From the NCBI RefSeq assembly GCF_022370755.2, contig NZ_CP092364.2:5766001-5830000 (forward strand): a stretch of DNA of 64,000 nucleotides, read 5' to 3'. Within the stretch, counting starts at the first letter, position 1. Every line of letters begins with the position of its first letter. This document shows, piece by piece, positions 63,959-64,000 of this stretch. This DNA comes from Mycolicibacterium goodii. GTDB taxonomy: Bacteria; Actinomycetota; Actinomycetes; Mycobacteriales; Mycobacteriaceae. The translations under genes and the position numbers were made by a program. The notes beneath the pieces were generated by a model, which searched no databases, was not told where the DNA came from, and saw only the letters and a list, made by a program, of their open reading frames with translations.

Positions 63959-64000
63959 TCACCGCCGCCCCCGCAGCGCCGCGGAGATGAGCGGACCCAA
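63959..64000 (-). CDS. 3' end of an unidentified convergent gene
   Basis: Only the last 13 codons lie in the window: LGPLISAALRGRR, then TGA at 63961-63959. The basic tail after a hydrophobic segment would suit a membrane protein such as a siderophore ABC exporter or permease, but the fragment is too short for a call. Confidence 0.35.
   Translation of the reverse strand: MGPLISAALRGRR

Noticed and set aside
62649..63962. 437-codon open frame on the minus strand
   Set aside because: It is antisense to the lipoprotein gene, which has a signal peptide, lipobox and ribosome site.

Overview
The window is high-GC actinobacterial DNA and carries unmistakable mycobacterial gene sets: the ESX-1 cluster espE-espF-espG1-espH-eccA1-eccB1-eccCa1, whiB6, the division and signalling operon fhaA-fhaB-pstP-rodA-pbpA-pknA-pknB, crgA, cwsA, and exochelin-type siderophore genes. 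An ESX-1 locus on the same side of the origin as pknB, together with exochelin genes, points to a rapid grower of the Mycolicibacterium smegmatis group. This is inferred from gene content and order, not from a database search.

Layout. Positions 1-10.0 kb: the 5' part of the ESX-1 locus on the minus strand, a divergent proline-rich MinD-like ATPase, a double-helix-turn-helix protein (Rv3863-like) and whiB6. Positions 10.2-13.1 kb: a small DivIVA-domain protein, a pirin, an F420-type oxidoreductase and a secreted or membrane-anchored protein. Positions 13.1-18.7 kb: a translationally coupled three-gene operon (P-loop GTPase with zinc ribbons, GAP1-like GTPase-associated protein, multi-fn3 scaffold) that resembles predicted GTPase-centred bacterial conflict systems. 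Positions 19.0-28.3 kb: metabolic and regulatory genes (extradiol dioxygenase, Ddn-like protein, two TetR regulators, AlkD, an AtuA/CitMHS/LysR catabolic set) ending in a degenerate methyltransferase.

Positions about 28.4-47.4 kb form an accessory island that ends at a tRNA-Leu gene. It holds an unusual mobile element (DDE transposase translationally coupled to a degenerate tyrosine-recombinase-like protein, plus a ribbon-helix-helix gene), a cluster of unrecognised genes around an AAA ATPase, an ApeA-type HEPN defence protein with a coupled partner, a DUF6119/TIGR04141-type protein, and a Gabija-like pair. The Gabija helicase gene is split by a 1,770-bp IS1182-family insertion flanked by a CTAG duplication; removing the insertion and one duplicate restores one 625-residue frame.

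Positions 47.4-64 kb return to conserved chromosome: tRNA-Leu(CAG), the FHA/PstP/RodA/PbpA/PknA/PknB operon for growth and division control, a trpG-like amidotransferase, a DUF881 protein, crgA, a PH-like protein, ppiA and cwsA. The end is an iron-regulated exochelin segment (ornithine N5-hydroxylase, PanD, siderophore-binding lipoprotein) with two IdeR-box-like sites. A PanD there fits the beta-alanine residue known in exochelin MS.
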